Part shown: one piece after another, positions 40,935 through 49,710 of the stretch
Position numbering within the stretch: position 1 is the first letter of the stretch
Layout: every line of letters starts with the position of its first letter
From: Fimbriimonadaceae bacterium
GTDB taxonomy: Bacteria > Armatimonadota > Fimbriimonadia > Fimbriimonadales > Fimbriimonadaceae
NCBI GenBank assembly: GCA_019454105.1
Contig: CP075364.1
Coordinates: 437,362-501,361 of the forward strand
Direction: 5' to 3'
DNA: 64,000 nt
The notes under the pieces: model-generated
Told to the model about the DNA's origin: nothing
The model's database searches: none
Seen by the model: only the letters and a program-made list of their open reading frames with translations
Program-made: the position numbers and the translations under genes

Positions 40935-41788
40935 CGGTGGGTTGGAAGCATCCGGCGCCCGAGGGCTGGGTCGAATCCGTCTGGGCCGCATTGGCCGAGG
41001 ATGTTGGGCCTGGAGACCTCTCGTCGATCGCGGTCAATCCTGAGGAGGTCGCCAACTGGCGGGTCGACGCGCAGGCCGATGGCGTCGCCTGCGGCATCGG
41101 GATCGCGGCATATTTACTCCAGCCTGAGTTCGACGACCCTCAAGACGACGAGTGCGAGGCGCTGGTCGACGACGGCGAGCCGGTCGGTCCGGGAACGGTC
41201 GTCCTTCGGGGCCGCACCCGGGTCGGGCGGCTGCTGACCCGCGAACGCACAGCCTTGAACTACTTGATGCTCCTCAGCGGCGTCGCGACCCTGACGAACC
41301 GGTATGTCCGAAAGCTCGAAGGACTCTCTACGCAAGTCGTGGACACCCGCAAGACGATTCCAGGGATGCGCGCGTTGCAGAAATACGCCGTCCGTTGCGG
41401 AGGTGGCCGCAACCATCGGATGGGCCTCTACGACGGAGTGATGATCAAGGACAACCACATCGAGGCGGCGGGTTCGCTGACCGAGGCCGTGGCCCGGGCG
41501 AAGCATTTGGTGGGGCACATGACCCGGATCGAAGTCGAGTGCGAGACCTTGGATCAGGTCAAAGAGGCGATCGAGGCCGGGGCCGACGTGGTCATGCTCG
41601 ACAACATGGATCCTTTCTCCATGGCCGAAGCGGTCCGGAACTATCGAGGGCATGTCGTATTCGAGGCCAGCGGTGGAGTCACTCTCGACACCGTGCGACC
41701 CATCGCCGAGACCGGCGTGGACGTCGTCTCGGTTGGGGCCCTGACCCATTCCGCACCGGCGTTGCCTTTCCACCTCGAATTAGAATGA
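40931..41788 (+). CDS. nadC: Quinolinate phosphoribosyltransferase
   Basis: NadC converts quinolinate and PRPP to nicotinate mononucleotide in de novo NAD synthesis. The 285-aa protein has the full family pattern: ALAEDVGPGDLSS near the start, RERTALNYLMLLSGVATLT, DTRKTIPGMRALQKYAV, GGGRNHRMGLYDGVMIKDNH, IEVECETLDQVKEAI and EASGGVTLDTV. It overlaps the hypothetical gene before it and birA after it, each by 4 bases. nadA and nadB are elsewhere. Confidence 0.96.
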   Translation: MTVGWKHPAPEGWVESVWAALAEDVGPGDLSSIAVNPEEVANWRVDAQADGVACGIGIAAYLLQPEFDDPQDDECEALVDDGEPVGPGTVVLRGRTRVGRLLTRERTALNYLMLLSGVATLTNRYVRKLEGLSTQVVDTRKTIPGMRALQKYAVRCGGGRNHRMGLYDGVMIKDNHIEAAGSLTEAVARAKHLVGHMTRIEVECETLDQVKEAIEAGADVVMLDNMDPFSMAEAVRNYRGHVVFEASGGVTLDTVRPIAETGVDVVSVGALTHSAPALPFHLELE

Positions 41789-42489
41789 AGTTTCTCGAAG
41801 AGTGGACGGTGTTAGACGAGGTCGGCTCGACACAAGCCGAGGCCGCCCGCCTCCTGCAGGCGGGAAAGAGAGTGGGAATCGTCTTCGCTCATCATCAGAC
41901 CGAGGGGCACGGGAAGTTCGACCGCCCATGGCACAGTTCCAAGGGCGACTCACTGACCCTGTCGCTCGTCTTCGGGGACTATCCCGACCATCCAAAGCCA
42001 TGGCTCGTGGGGATGGCCGCCGCCGCCGCCGCGGCCGGCGCTGTCCATTCTCAACTTCAATGGCCGAACGACCTGACGATCGAAGGCAGGAAGCTCGGCG
42101 GGGTCTTGACCCAATTGTTCCGTAATGCCGAAGGGAAGTCTGTTCCCGTGGTGGGAGTCGGGATCAACTTGAACCTTGTCGAGTTTCCACCTGAGATCGA
42201 AGCGGCTGCGACCAGCCTCTTCTTGGAGCGAGGACACCAGTTCGATCCGTTTGAAGTCGCCCGACACATCGTCCAGAGGGTGCGCCAAATGCCGGAACCC
42301 GAAGGGTGGCCCGACCTCGCCCCGGTTTGGGCCCTCTTTGACGACACCCGGGGAAAGAAGTACGTCACTTCCACAGGCCAAGAGCTGGTCGCGATCGGCA
42401 CCGGGCCTCAAGGTGAGTTGATTGGATCCCACCGGGGCGAGACGGTGACAGTGCTAGCGGCCGACGCCTTGTTCGGCGAGACGGCCTAA
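41785..42489 (+). CDS. birA: Biotin-protein ligase (catalytic domain only)
   Basis: This enzyme attaches biotin to carboxylase carrier domains through biotinyl-AMP. The 234-aa protein contains only the ligase domain and a small C-terminal SH3-like domain; the DNA-binding domain of E. coli BirA is absent, so it should not regulate biotin genes. Motifs are DEVGSTQAEAARLL, the loop HQTEGHGKFDRPWHSSKGD, LQWPNDLTIEGRKLGGVLTQ and VVGVGINLN. The ATG overlaps the nadC stop. It would serve biotin enzymes such as the carboxylase whose beta subunit is at 34.6-36.2 kb. It is convergent with rbsK (4-base overlap). Confidence 0.93.
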   Translation: MKFLEEWTVLDEVGSTQAEAARLLQAGKRVGIVFAHHQTEGHGKFDRPWHSSKGDSLTLSLVFGDYPDHPKPWLVGMAAAAAAAGAVHSQLQWPNDLTIEGRKLGGVLTQLFRNAEGKSVPVVGVGINLNLVEFPPEIEAAATSLFLERGHQFDPFEVARHIVQRVRQMPEPEGWPDLAPVWALFDDTRGKKYVTSTGQELVAIGTGPQGELIGSHRGETVTVLAADALFGETA

Positions 42490-43379
42490 AGCTGGTGGCC
42501 GTGCTTGTCAGCAAACTTGGCGAACTCCTCCCAGGAGGGGAGCGAGCCGATGGCGCCAGGGAGCGTCACTGAGATCGCGGCGGCCAGGTTTGCCTTGGGG
42601 AGAGACTCGGGAAAGGTCTCGCCGGTAGCCAGGAACCGGGCCATGGCCCCATTGAAACAGTCTCCGGCAGCCGTCGTGTCGACCGCTTTCACTGGAATGC
42701 CAGGAACCTTGAGTTCTGACTTGCCGTCCGTCCAATAACAGCCGGCCGAGCCCAGCGTCACGACGACGTTTTGGACGCCCAAATCGAGAAGGGCCTTGGC
42801 CTGATCACCAGTTGGTCCTTCCCGACCCGAAAGAGCCGCGGCCTCCACTTGGTTGGGGGTCACCGCCAAAAGCCCGTCGAGGGCCCCGGTGGGCAACGGT
42901 CTGGCCGGAGCTGGGTTCAGGATGACGCGACCCCGCTCCTTGGCCGCTAGCATGGCCTCGATGGGAGTCTCCAACTGGCATAGGATGACGTCGGCCCCGA
43001 ATGGAACCGAGTTGCGGACATGTGCGGGCGAGACCTCGTTGTTGGCGCCGCTCGCGACCACGATCATGTTCTCGCCGTCGTCGTTGACAAAGATCGCAGC
43101 GGCCCCGGTCGGAGAGGAAGCCCTGATACAGGGGCCTGTGTCGACGCCAGCCGATTGGAGGGCCTGGATCAAAGCGTCACCGCTGGGATCGTTGCCGACC
43201 GCACCGACGAAGACGACGTCCGCCCCGAGCTTGGCCGCCGCCACCGCTTGGTTCGCGCCCTTGCCGCCTGCAAAATGAGCCAGGGAGGCCCCGGTCACGG
43301 TTTCACCTGGGGCGGGAAAGCTCCTGACGTGGAACACGGCGTCCATGTTCGCGCTGCCGACCACCCAGACTTTGGCCAT
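42486..43379 (-). CDS. rbsK: Ribokinase
   Basis: This PfkB-family sugar kinase phosphorylates ribose at C5; deoxyribose is possible. The 297-aa protein has the ribokinase N-terminus VVGSANMDAVFHVRSFPAPG, the sugar-binding HFAGGKGANQAVAAAKLGAD, and the catalytic anion-hole motif VDTTAAGDCFNGAMA near residue 240. GAVGNDPSGDALIQALQSAG also matches. A TATTCT box 7 bases before the ATG suggests a leaderless message. It stands alone. A deoxyribokinase role could feed DeoC at 58.7 kb, but the sequence cannot separate the two substrates. Confidence 0.92.
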   Translation of the reverse strand: MAKVWVVGSANMDAVFHVRSFPAPGETVTGASLAHFAGGKGANQAVAAAKLGADVVFVGAVGNDPSGDALIQALQSAGVDTGPCIRASSPTGAAAIFVNDDGENMIVVASGANNEVSPAHVRNSVPFGADVILCQLETPIEAMLAAKERGRVILNPAPARPLPTGALDGLLAVTPNQVEAAALSGREGPTGDQAKALLDLGVQNVVVTLGSAGCYWTDGKSELKVPGIPVKAVDTTAAGDCFNGAMARFLATGETFPESLPKANLAAAISVTLPGAIGSLPSWEEFAKFADKHGHQL

Positions 43380-43386
43380 GAAGGGC

Positions 43387-43392
43387 AGAATA
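43387..43392 (-). promoter_or_regulatory. Putative -10 box for leaderless rbsK
   Basis: TATTCT on the minus strand ends 7 bases before the ATG at 43379. Confidence 0.45.
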
Positions 43393-43397
43393 CTAGT

Positions 43398-44636
43398 TCA
43401 ACGGCGGAGGAAGACCCAGATCAATCCTGCCGGCTCCTTGGTTGGCTCCAAGGGCCGTAGCGCGTCGAACAGCTCGCTCGACCGTGCCATGAGCGGAGCG
43501 AACTCCGGGTCACGGTCGCGCTCGATCTGAATCGCCCGATAGAGTCGAATCTGGTCGTCGTTAGAAAGATTCATGTCGCTCTTGAGCCCCGTCTCGCGCT
43601 CGGCGCTCTTGGAATGGACCTTGTCGAGGTCTTCGAGTCTCCTGTTGACCTTGGCGAGTTCGGCCCGAAGTTCGTTGCGGTCCTTCCTTTCTTTTGAGCT
43701 CAAGGGAGGTTCTGGGCCGACCAGAATAAGATAATCGCCGACGATCAAGTCAAGCTTGCCGTCTCCGTTCCAGTCAGCCGCAAAGGGGACGAGCCGGATC
43801 CCTGGACGCCCGACTTTGAGGCCCGTTTTCGACTTTGGGTCGGTCACCGCTTCGGGAATCTGACTGACGTTCTTGAGCGGCGCCACCAGGGGCGCCTGCC
43901 GGGCGAACTCAAAAGAGCCTTTCGACAGTCCGCGGTAGAACTCGACCGCGCCGACTTGGGTTCCGAGCAACAGGTCAAGGACGCCGTCGCCGTCCCAATC
44001 GACCACGTGGGGCCGCGCGTCTTCCGCCTCAATCCGACGGCCGTCTGCGGTCAAGGGACGCCCCATGTCAAAGACCAGTCCGCCCAAGTTCAGAAAGAGC
44101 ATGACCGGGCCATGGATGAAGCCAACGACCATGTCGAGAAGTCCGTCGCCGTTCCAATCAGCGAAGCTCGGCGCTTGCGAGTACTCGTTGGACAACGGCT
44201 TTGCTTCCTGATTGAGGATCTTGGTCTCGCTCGAAAATCCTCCCTTCCCATCGCCTTTGAAGAAGCTGATCCCGCCGGTGTATGAGCCTGACGCCAAGTC
44301 TTTGGCGCCGTCCCCGTCGAGGTCTCCGAACCAAGGAACGGCACCGATGCAACACCCGGCCTCGACACGGATCTCGCTTTCTCCGGCCCGCAGCAGCAAA
44401 GGTTCCCCGAACACCGGAGCTGCGGGCTTGCCGACGTTCTTGTAGAGCCGGACGCTCCCTGGGGCGAAGTCGCCGACGATCAGGTCGCTCAGCCCGTCAC
44501 CGTCGAAGTCAGCGAAGACTGGCGCCAAGTGCCCGATTTCGACTTGGATCGGCTTGCCACCAGCCTTCACGAGGAACCCCGGTGCGAGATCGCTGGGGCT
44601 TGCAAGACAGATCGCCAGGATCCAAGCAGTCGCCAT
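43398..44636 (-). CDS. Exported FG-GAP/VCBS repeat protein
   Basis: This 412-aa protein has a signal peptide (MATAWILAICLASPS) and five FG-GAP/VCBS repeats with calcium-loop sequences: DFDGDGLSDLIVGD, DLDGDGAKDLASGS, DWNGDGLLDMVVG, DWDGDGVLDLLLG and DWNGDGKLDLIVGD. These fold as a beta-propeller and often mediate surface binding. Residues about 315-360 are a charged coiled coil (ERKDRNELRAELAKVNRRLE). The end (LIWVFLRR) is short and hydrophobic. The ArsR-B12 regulator gene ends 8 bases upstream on the same strand. Ligand unknown. Confidence 0.85.
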   Translation of the reverse strand: MATAWILAICLASPSDLAPGFLVKAGGKPIQVEIGHLAPVFADFDGDGLSDLIVGDFAPGSVRLYKNVGKPAAPVFGEPLLLRAGESEIRVEAGCCIGAVPWFGDLDGDGAKDLASGSYTGGISFFKGDGKGGFSSETKILNQEAKPLSNEYSQAPSFADWNGDGLLDMVVGFIHGPVMLFLNLGGLVFDMGRPLTADGRRIEAEDARPHVVDWDGDGVLDLLLGTQVGAVEFYRGLSKGSFEFARQAPLVAPLKNVSQIPEAVTDPKSKTGLKVGRPGIRLVPFAADWNGDGKLDLIVGDYLILVGPEPPLSSKERKDRNELRAELAKVNRRLEDLDKVHSKSAERETGLKSDMNLSNDDQIRLYRAIQIERDRDPEFAPLMARSSELFDALRPLEPTKEPAGLIWVFLRR

Positions 44637-44644
44637 TCAGACCT

Positions 44645-45607
44645 TCAAGAAGAAGCAATGGAATGGCGCAAGGTCTCGCGAGCGGTCTTTTTCGAGATCG
44701 CAGGCAGCACTTTGCTTATGAGATCGTCGAGATGGGCGACCGTCGCGTCGGCTCCTGCCTCGATGAATCTCTCTGGCACCTGACGCACGGCTTGTCCGCC
44801 TGCAAGAATCTTCAAGTTGGGCATCCGGCCGCGAAGAGACCGCAACTGTCGGACAAGCTCAAGAGCCTCGCCAACGGTGTCGAGGATCCCGCAACTCACC
44901 ATGGCGGCTTGGGGCTGGTGTTCCTCCACGGCAGAGACGAACGAACGGGTCGGGACATTGGCGCCCAGGTAAAGAGGGTTCCAGCCCTTGACGCGAAGAA
45001 CGTCGCTGACCATGCGCAGTCCGATGCTGTGCCAGTTGCCGGCGCTGCAACCAAGGACTGCCTTCGGCGCGTGGAGGCTGGGCGGTGGCGAGTTGAAGAT
45101 CACCCGTGCCATCAGTCGCTCGATGATCGCGCTCGCCAAATGCTCTTCGCCTTCGTTGATCGCGTCCACGTCGTACCACTTGCCAATGAGGATCAGGGCC
45201 GTCTCGAAGAGCTCTTGATAGATCGTGGCGACATCGGTGCCGTGCTTTGAGAGCGAGTCCACCATCTTGGCGCAACCGACTTCGTCTCCCGAAATGGCGT
45301 TCTTGGCGAAGAGCTTGACGGCCTCACTGTCGAAAACGATGGGTTCAAGGGGCTCTTGGGCGGGCGCCAGCAAACCTGAAAGGGCTCCGACCACGTCGGC
45401 GTTCGCGAGCGAATAGAAGACGTGCCTGCCTACCTTGGTCGCTCGGACGATCCCTTTGGTACGGAGCTTGGCAAGATGATTGCTCACGTTCGGCTGCTTC
45501 ATGCCGGTGGCGGCGACCAGGTCGGTCACGTTCCTTGGTCCGTTCTTCAGTTCGACCAGAAGGGTACGTCGAGACGGTTCGGCAACTTCTCGAAAGAGAT
45601 CAAGCAT
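44645..45607 (-). CDS. ArsR-type HTH fused to a cobalamin-binding domain
   Basis: This 320-aa predicted regulator joins an N-terminal ArsR winged helix (residues 1-75: AEPSRRTLLVELKNGPRNVT, QPNVSNHLAKLRTKGIVRA) to a B12-binding module. The helical cap (about 90-170) contains KWYDVDAINEGEEHLAS, with Trp144, Glu155 and His156 recalling the Wx9EH cap signature of CarH, though one residue longer. The Rossmann part has SAGNWHSIGLRMVSDVL with His193 in the cobalt-ligand place, and later LYLGANVPTRSFV. CarH photoreceptors use MerR rather than ArsR. It may sense adenosylcobalamin, light or redox state. GGAGGG precedes the ATG at good spacing. It precedes the FG-GAP gene and is divergent from the acyl-CoA dehydrogenase gene. 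Confidence 0.85.
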   Translation of the reverse strand: MLDLFREVAEPSRRTLLVELKNGPRNVTDLVAATGMKQPNVSNHLAKLRTKGIVRATKVGRHVFYSLANADVVGALSGLLAPAQEPLEPIVFDSEAVKLFAKNAISGDEVGCAKMVDSLSKHGTDVATIYQELFETALILIGKWYDVDAINEGEEHLASAIIERLMARVIFNSPPPSLHAPKAVLGCSAGNWHSIGLRMVSDVLRVKGWNPLYLGANVPTRSFVSAVEEHQPQAAMVSCGILDTVGEALELVRQLRSLRGRMPNLKILAGGQAVRQVPERFIEAGADATVAHLDDLISKVLPAISKKTARETLRHSIASS

Positions 45608-45830
45608 AGGTTAAAGTCCCTCCAATAGGGAAAGTAAGCCGTTCAGCAGGCGGGAAGGAATCCCCAGCCCGCAGACCGGAAAGGCCAGTATACCCATCAC
45701 TGATCCAAATGGATCGAGTTCGTCGACGAGCGCCGGACTATCGGCCCGGAGTCAGGCCATTCTTGCGAACAGTGGCGACGCGGTATCCATAGAAACTTGT
45801 ACAATCCCCCTTCAGGGACAGTTTAAGAAC

Positions 45831-46964
45831 ATGATCGCCGAACCAGTGAGCCAGCATGCGACTCCGGCCGAGGAGGCCGCTTTCCTCGACAGAGTCAAGA
45901 AGTTTGTCGACGACTATGTCTGGCCGAACTCGCTCGCTTGGGAGAACGACCAATTGCCCTTGGACGTCTTCAAGCGTTGCGCCGAGATCGGACTGATGCA
46001 GATGACGGTGCCAAAGAACCTCGGGGGCCACGGTTACTCGTGCAAGGCCTATGCCGAGGCATGCCGCTTGCTGGCGACGGGCGATCCGGCCTTGTCGATG
46101 AATGTCGCTGCGATCAACGCCTTGTGCACAGCCCATTTCGTTGAGTTCGCCCACCCCGAGCAAAGGGAAAAGTACTTGCCTGGCTGCCTCAGCGGCGACA
46201 TCCAGTTGGCCTGGGGCCTCACCGAGCCCGACGCCGGTTCTGACGCTCGCCAGGTCAAGACCGTGGCTGAACCGATGGCTGACAAGCCAGGTTATTGGAA
46301 GATCAACGGCCAGAAGATGTTCATCACCAACGGTGGTCGGGCCCAATTGATCATCATCATTGCCAGGACCGGCGAGAAAGAGCTGTCGGCCTTCTTGGTC
46401 GAGACCGACCAGCCTGGTTTCAAGCTGACGGGCCGGATCCCGACAGTCGGGGTCAAGGCAAGCTGGACCGCCCAGTTCGAGCTTGTCGATGCTGTCGGGT
46501 GGCACACGCCCTGCACCTTCGAGCAGGCCATCGGTCTGCTCCAGCGCGGCCGTGTCGGCATTGCCGCGATGGCCCTCGGGATCGCCGAACGGGCCCAAGA
46601 GCTGGCCCTCGCTTATTCCAAGCAGCGCGAGCAGTTCAACCGTCGACTTTGCGACATGCAGAGCGTCCAGAACATGCTCGCCGACAGCGAGATGGAGATC
46701 GAGGCGGCGCGACTGCTTGTCGACAAAGCGGCCAGGATCTATGATGATCATGGCGATGTGGTCAAGGCCGCTTCGATGGCCAAGCTTTATTCGAGCGAGA
46801 CCGCGAACCGGGTGACCAACCGGGCGATCCAGATTCACGGCGGGCGTGGCATGGTGCCCGAGCACCGGGTCGAGAAGCTTTGGCGCGATGCCAAGCTCAC
46901 CGAGATCGGGGAAGGCTGCAGCGAGATCCAGCGGATGATCATCGCCAAGCAGGCGTTGCGCTGA
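45831..46964 (+). CDS. Acyl-CoA dehydrogenase
   Basis: This FAD flavoenzyme introduces a trans-2 double bond into an acyl-CoA and passes electrons to ETF. The 377-aa protein has the family order: LMQMTVPKNLGGHGYSCKAY, LAWGLTEPDAGSDARQVKT, WKINGQKMFITNGGRAQLI, and RIPTVGVKASWTAQFEL. C-terminal matches are YSKQREQFNRRLCDMQSVQN, NRAIQIHGGRGMVPE and LTEIGEGCSEIQRMIIAK with the likely catalytic Glu. Chain-length preference cannot be read; isovaleryl-CoA is conceivable given a methylcrotonyl-CoA carboxylase subunit in the window. A TACAAT box lies about 25 bases before the ATG. It is divergent from the ArsR-B12 regulator, a possible controller. Confidence 0.93.
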   Translation: MIAEPVSQHATPAEEAAFLDRVKKFVDDYVWPNSLAWENDQLPLDVFKRCAEIGLMQMTVPKNLGGHGYSCKAYAEACRLLATGDPALSMNVAAINALCTAHFVEFAHPEQREKYLPGCLSGDIQLAWGLTEPDAGSDARQVKTVAEPMADKPGYWKINGQKMFITNGGRAQLIIIIARTGEKELSAFLVETDQPGFKLTGRIPTVGVKASWTAQFELVDAVGWHTPCTFEQAIGLLQRGRVGIAAMALGIAERAQELALAYSKQREQFNRRLCDMQSVQNMLADSEMEIEAARLLVDKAARIYDDHGDVVKAASMAKLYSSETANRVTNRAIQIHGGRGMVPEHRVEKLWRDAKLTEIGEGCSEIQRMIIAKQALR

Positions 46965-47008
46965 ACACCGACTAGCAACGGGCGCCCAACCGTCTTCATA
47001 CTGAGAAC

Positions 47009-47983
47009 ATGATCGCGCTACTGGTCATCTCGGCTCTCTCGGCTTGGCCGCAAGAAGAGGTGTCCCTCGAAAGGAAGTTCAAAGCCGGTGAACGCCTGGA
47101 GTACTCCGTGGACTGCTCGCTCCACATGGAGTACAAAGGCTCGGGCATGCAGTTCTACATGCCGCAAGAGTTTGACGTGAGCTATCGGTTCACGACCCAA
47201 GTGCAAACCCTTCTCCATGACGGGTTCGCCCAGGTCGTTTACGAGCGCCCGTCGATGACGTTTACCGACGGAGAGAACGCAAGCAGCCCCCCAAGGACGA
47301 CCGTCGAGAAGACAGCCTGGAAGTTCCAGCTTGACCTGTCGCCGATCAACGAGATCACCAAAGCGAAGGATCTCAACCCGCAAAGGCCCCAAGGCAAAGG
47401 CGACGACAAGTCTCACTGGAACCATGCCGGGCCTGGCCAAGAAGTGACGCAAGAGGGCACCCCTGACCCCTTGGTCCCAATGATCCGAGAACTGCGCGGA
47501 CTGGCCCTGTTCCTTGGAAACCTGGACTCGTCCCTCGACCTCAATCCGAAGCTGCCACTCGATCCGGTCAAGGTGGGATCAACATGGAAAAAGACGGTCA
47601 GTTTCCAACCCCGAAAGCTGGCCGACTCAGACAGGCAGGCCATGCAAAGGCTCGACATGACGTACCGCTATGACGGGCTTGTGCAATCGGATGGCAAGCC
47701 GGTCCACCGAGTGACGGCCATGGTCGATCTCGACACAGACGCAGCGCCTTGGCTCAACCAAATCTTCGGCGTCAAGCCCGACGAGTCTGACTTGGCGGCG
47801 GTCAAGCTCGTCTTAAAGACCAAGATCGAATTCGACCTCGAACCCGTGACACTAACCACCTTGCGGGCTGGGGCCGAGTCGAACGGCGAGATCTCGATCA
47901 CCCTCGCCCAAAACAAGGACACGCCGATCTACACAGAGAAGCTCAAGGGCAAGAGCGCCATGAACTTGGTCAAGCGGAGTTGA
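47009..47983 (+). CDS. Exported protein of unknown function
   Basis: This 324-aa protein has a short signal peptide (MIALLVISALSAWPQ). The body is beta-rich: VSLERKFKAGERLEYSVDCS, YRFTTQVQTLLHDGFAQVVY, VGSTWKKTVSF, LDMTYRYDGLVQSDGKPVHR and VKLVLKTKIEFDL. The pattern of long strands with GxxW and a repeated two-lobed layout resembles periplasmic lipid- or glycan-binding folds, but no family is recognised. TACT lies just before the ATG, as in other leaderless genes here. Its stop overlaps the TTG start of the next membrane gene, so the two are likely co-translated. Confidence 0.72.
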   Translation: MIALLVISALSAWPQEEVSLERKFKAGERLEYSVDCSLHMEYKGSGMQFYMPQEFDVSYRFTTQVQTLLHDGFAQVVYERPSMTFTDGENASSPPRTTVEKTAWKFQLDLSPINEITKAKDLNPQRPQGKGDDKSHWNHAGPGQEVTQEGTPDPLVPMIRELRGLALFLGNLDSSLDLNPKLPLDPVKVGSTWKKTVSFQPRKLADSDRQAMQRLDMTYRYDGLVQSDGKPVHRVTAMVDLDTDAAPWLNQIFGVKPDESDLAAVKLVLKTKIEFDLEPVTLTTLRAGAESNGEISITLAQNKDTPIYTEKLKGKSAMNLVKRS

Positions 47984-49710
47984 CCGGGTCGACTCCGCCC
48001 CGGCCCGAACCGCCGACGCTGATCGCCGTGGCGGTCGGGGTGTTCCTCGTGGCCTTTCTCCTTCGCTTGCCGGGTCTTGGATGGGGGTTGCCGACGGCTG
48101 AACGGCACTGGAGCCTCCACCCAGACGAGCCTGTCGTGCTCGCGTACTCGCAGCAAGTCCAGCCGCTGGCACTGGATTTCGTCCCTGGCTTTTACAATTA
48201 CGGCACTCTTGGGCTGACCCTGAACAGGATGGCGACCGACCTCGTCGACGCGTATGGGGGCGGGCCAAAGGCCCGCGACGGGAGCGACCTGTGGCGGGCC
48301 ATGGCCAACTATCATCGCGCCGGTCGGACTTTGAGCCAACTGGCCGGGTCGATGCTAGCCGTTGTCGTGCTCGCCTTGCTTTGGCGCCGCACCCATTGGG
48401 TGGGGGCCGTTGCGGGCGGGCTTGCCGTCGCCGTGGCCCCCGGCCTCGTCATGCACTCGTCGTTCCAGACCGTCGACGTTCTGGCGACCTTCTTCTTCGG
48501 CTTAAGCCTGTTGTTCGCACTGCGGGCCGAGGAAGAGGGATGGCGGGCTCCCGTTCTTGCGGGTCTCTTTGCCGGTCTCAGCGCGGGCACCAAGTACACC
48601 GGGATCGTGGCCCTCCTGGCGCTGTTCGTCGTCTGCGCCTTCGCCAAGAAGTGGAAGGAGGCCGCGCTAGGGTCCGCTGCAGCCTTGCTCGCGTTTCTTG
48701 TCACGACGCCTGGAGCCGTGCTTGATGGACAGAAGTTCTGGCGCGACTTCGCCTATGAGATGGCCCACACGTCGGAGGGCCACGGACTTGTCTTCGCGGG
48801 ATCCTCCCCCGGGTTTGTCTTTCATATCGGCAACCTCGCGATCGGGTTCGGGTTGCTCATGACGGCTCTCGGACTGTTCGGATTAGGAAGGGCCGCGTTC
48901 AAACGCCACGTTTGGGCTCTTGCCCTCGCCTTCGTCTTCGTTGTGGTCTACTTGATGATCGGCCGGGCCGAAGTCAAGTTCCTCCGTTACACCTTCCCGC
49001 TTGTTCCGATCTTGGCCGTCGGCTTCGGGTGGATCGTTGGCCAGGCGCACCTACACCCCGATCGTCGCTACCGGCTTGTCGGTGCGCTCGGGGTCCTCGG
49101 ATTGGCCGGGATCCTGGGCGGGGGGACTGGAACGACCGCGCACGTCCTTGGCGCCAACAGGGAGACGGATCCCAGGGACGCCGCCGCTGCCTGGCTCAGG
49201 ACCGAGACGGCAGGCAAGACTGTGGCTCTCGTCTCTGACCCTTGGTTCTACACGCCGTCGCTCTACCCAGAGTCCGCCGCCCCGCGTTGGGTGCCATTTG
49301 TGACGCGCGACGAACAGATGCGGTCGGCAGGCCCCTATCGGTTGTTGCGGTTCACAAGTCCCGAGGGTCGCAAGGATTGGGACGTCCGCGTGCTCGGCCT
49401 CCAGCCTGACTTCGTCGTCTTCTCAAGCTTCGAGACTGAAGGGCTCGACAACTTGCTGTCTCGTGGACGCGACCCTGGTGCTTTTGCCGCCCAACTCGCT
49501 GACTACAAGGCGTTTCAGGAAGCCCTGGTCCAGCAGTTCGAGCCGGCCAAACGATTTCCGATCCACCCCTCGCCCCTCACCGCGGTGCATGACATGATGT
49601 ACGTCCGTCCTACGATATGGGTTTGGAAGCGCAAGAACGGTTCACCGACTCCGTCGAATGGTTCCTCGACCACCTCCGCGCCGAGCGGGGGGCGAGCCGC
49701 CACACCCTGA
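47980..49710 (+). CDS. Membrane glycosyltransferase (GT39/ArnT-like)
   Basis: This 576-aa protein has about ten transmembrane segments and a C-terminal extracytoplasmic part. The first outside loop has the acidic motif ERHWSLHPDEPVVLAYS (about 40-56), typical of GT-C enzymes that use polyprenyl-phosphate sugars. FYNYGTLG, FQTVDVLATFFFGLSLLFAL, GLSAGTKYTGIVALLALFVV and GRAEVKFLRYTFPLVPI are further family-like segments. It probably glycosylates proteins or lipids on the outer side of the cytoplasmic membrane. The start is TTG at 47980 overlapping the previous stop (TTGA). The end overlaps the Xer gene by 94 bases. Confidence 0.83.
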   Translation: MTGSTPPRPEPPTLIAVAVGVFLVAFLLRLPGLGWGLPTAERHWSLHPDEPVVLAYSQQVQPLALDFVPGFYNYGTLGLTLNRMATDLVDAYGGGPKARDGSDLWRAMANYHRAGRTLSQLAGSMLAVVVLALLWRRTHWVGAVAGGLAVAVAPGLVMHSSFQTVDVLATFFFGLSLLFALRAEEEGWRAPVLAGLFAGLSAGTKYTGIVALLALFVVCAFAKKWKEAALGSAAALLAFLVTTPGAVLDGQKFWRDFAYEMAHTSEGHGLVFAGSSPGFVFHIGNLAIGFGLLMTALGLFGLGRAAFKRHVWALALAFVFVVVYLMIGRAEVKFLRYTFPLVPILAVGFGWIVGQAHLHPDRRYRLVGALGVLGLAGILGGGTGTTAHVLGANRETDPRDAAAAWLRTETAGKTVALVSDPWFYTPSLYPESAAPRWVPFVTRDEQMRSAGPYRLLRFTSPEGRKDWDVRVLGLQPDFVVFSSFETEGLDNLLSRGRDPGAFAAQLADYKAFQEALVQQFEPAKRFPIHPSPLTAVHDMMYVRPTIWVWKRKNGSPTPSNGSSTTSAPSGGRAATP

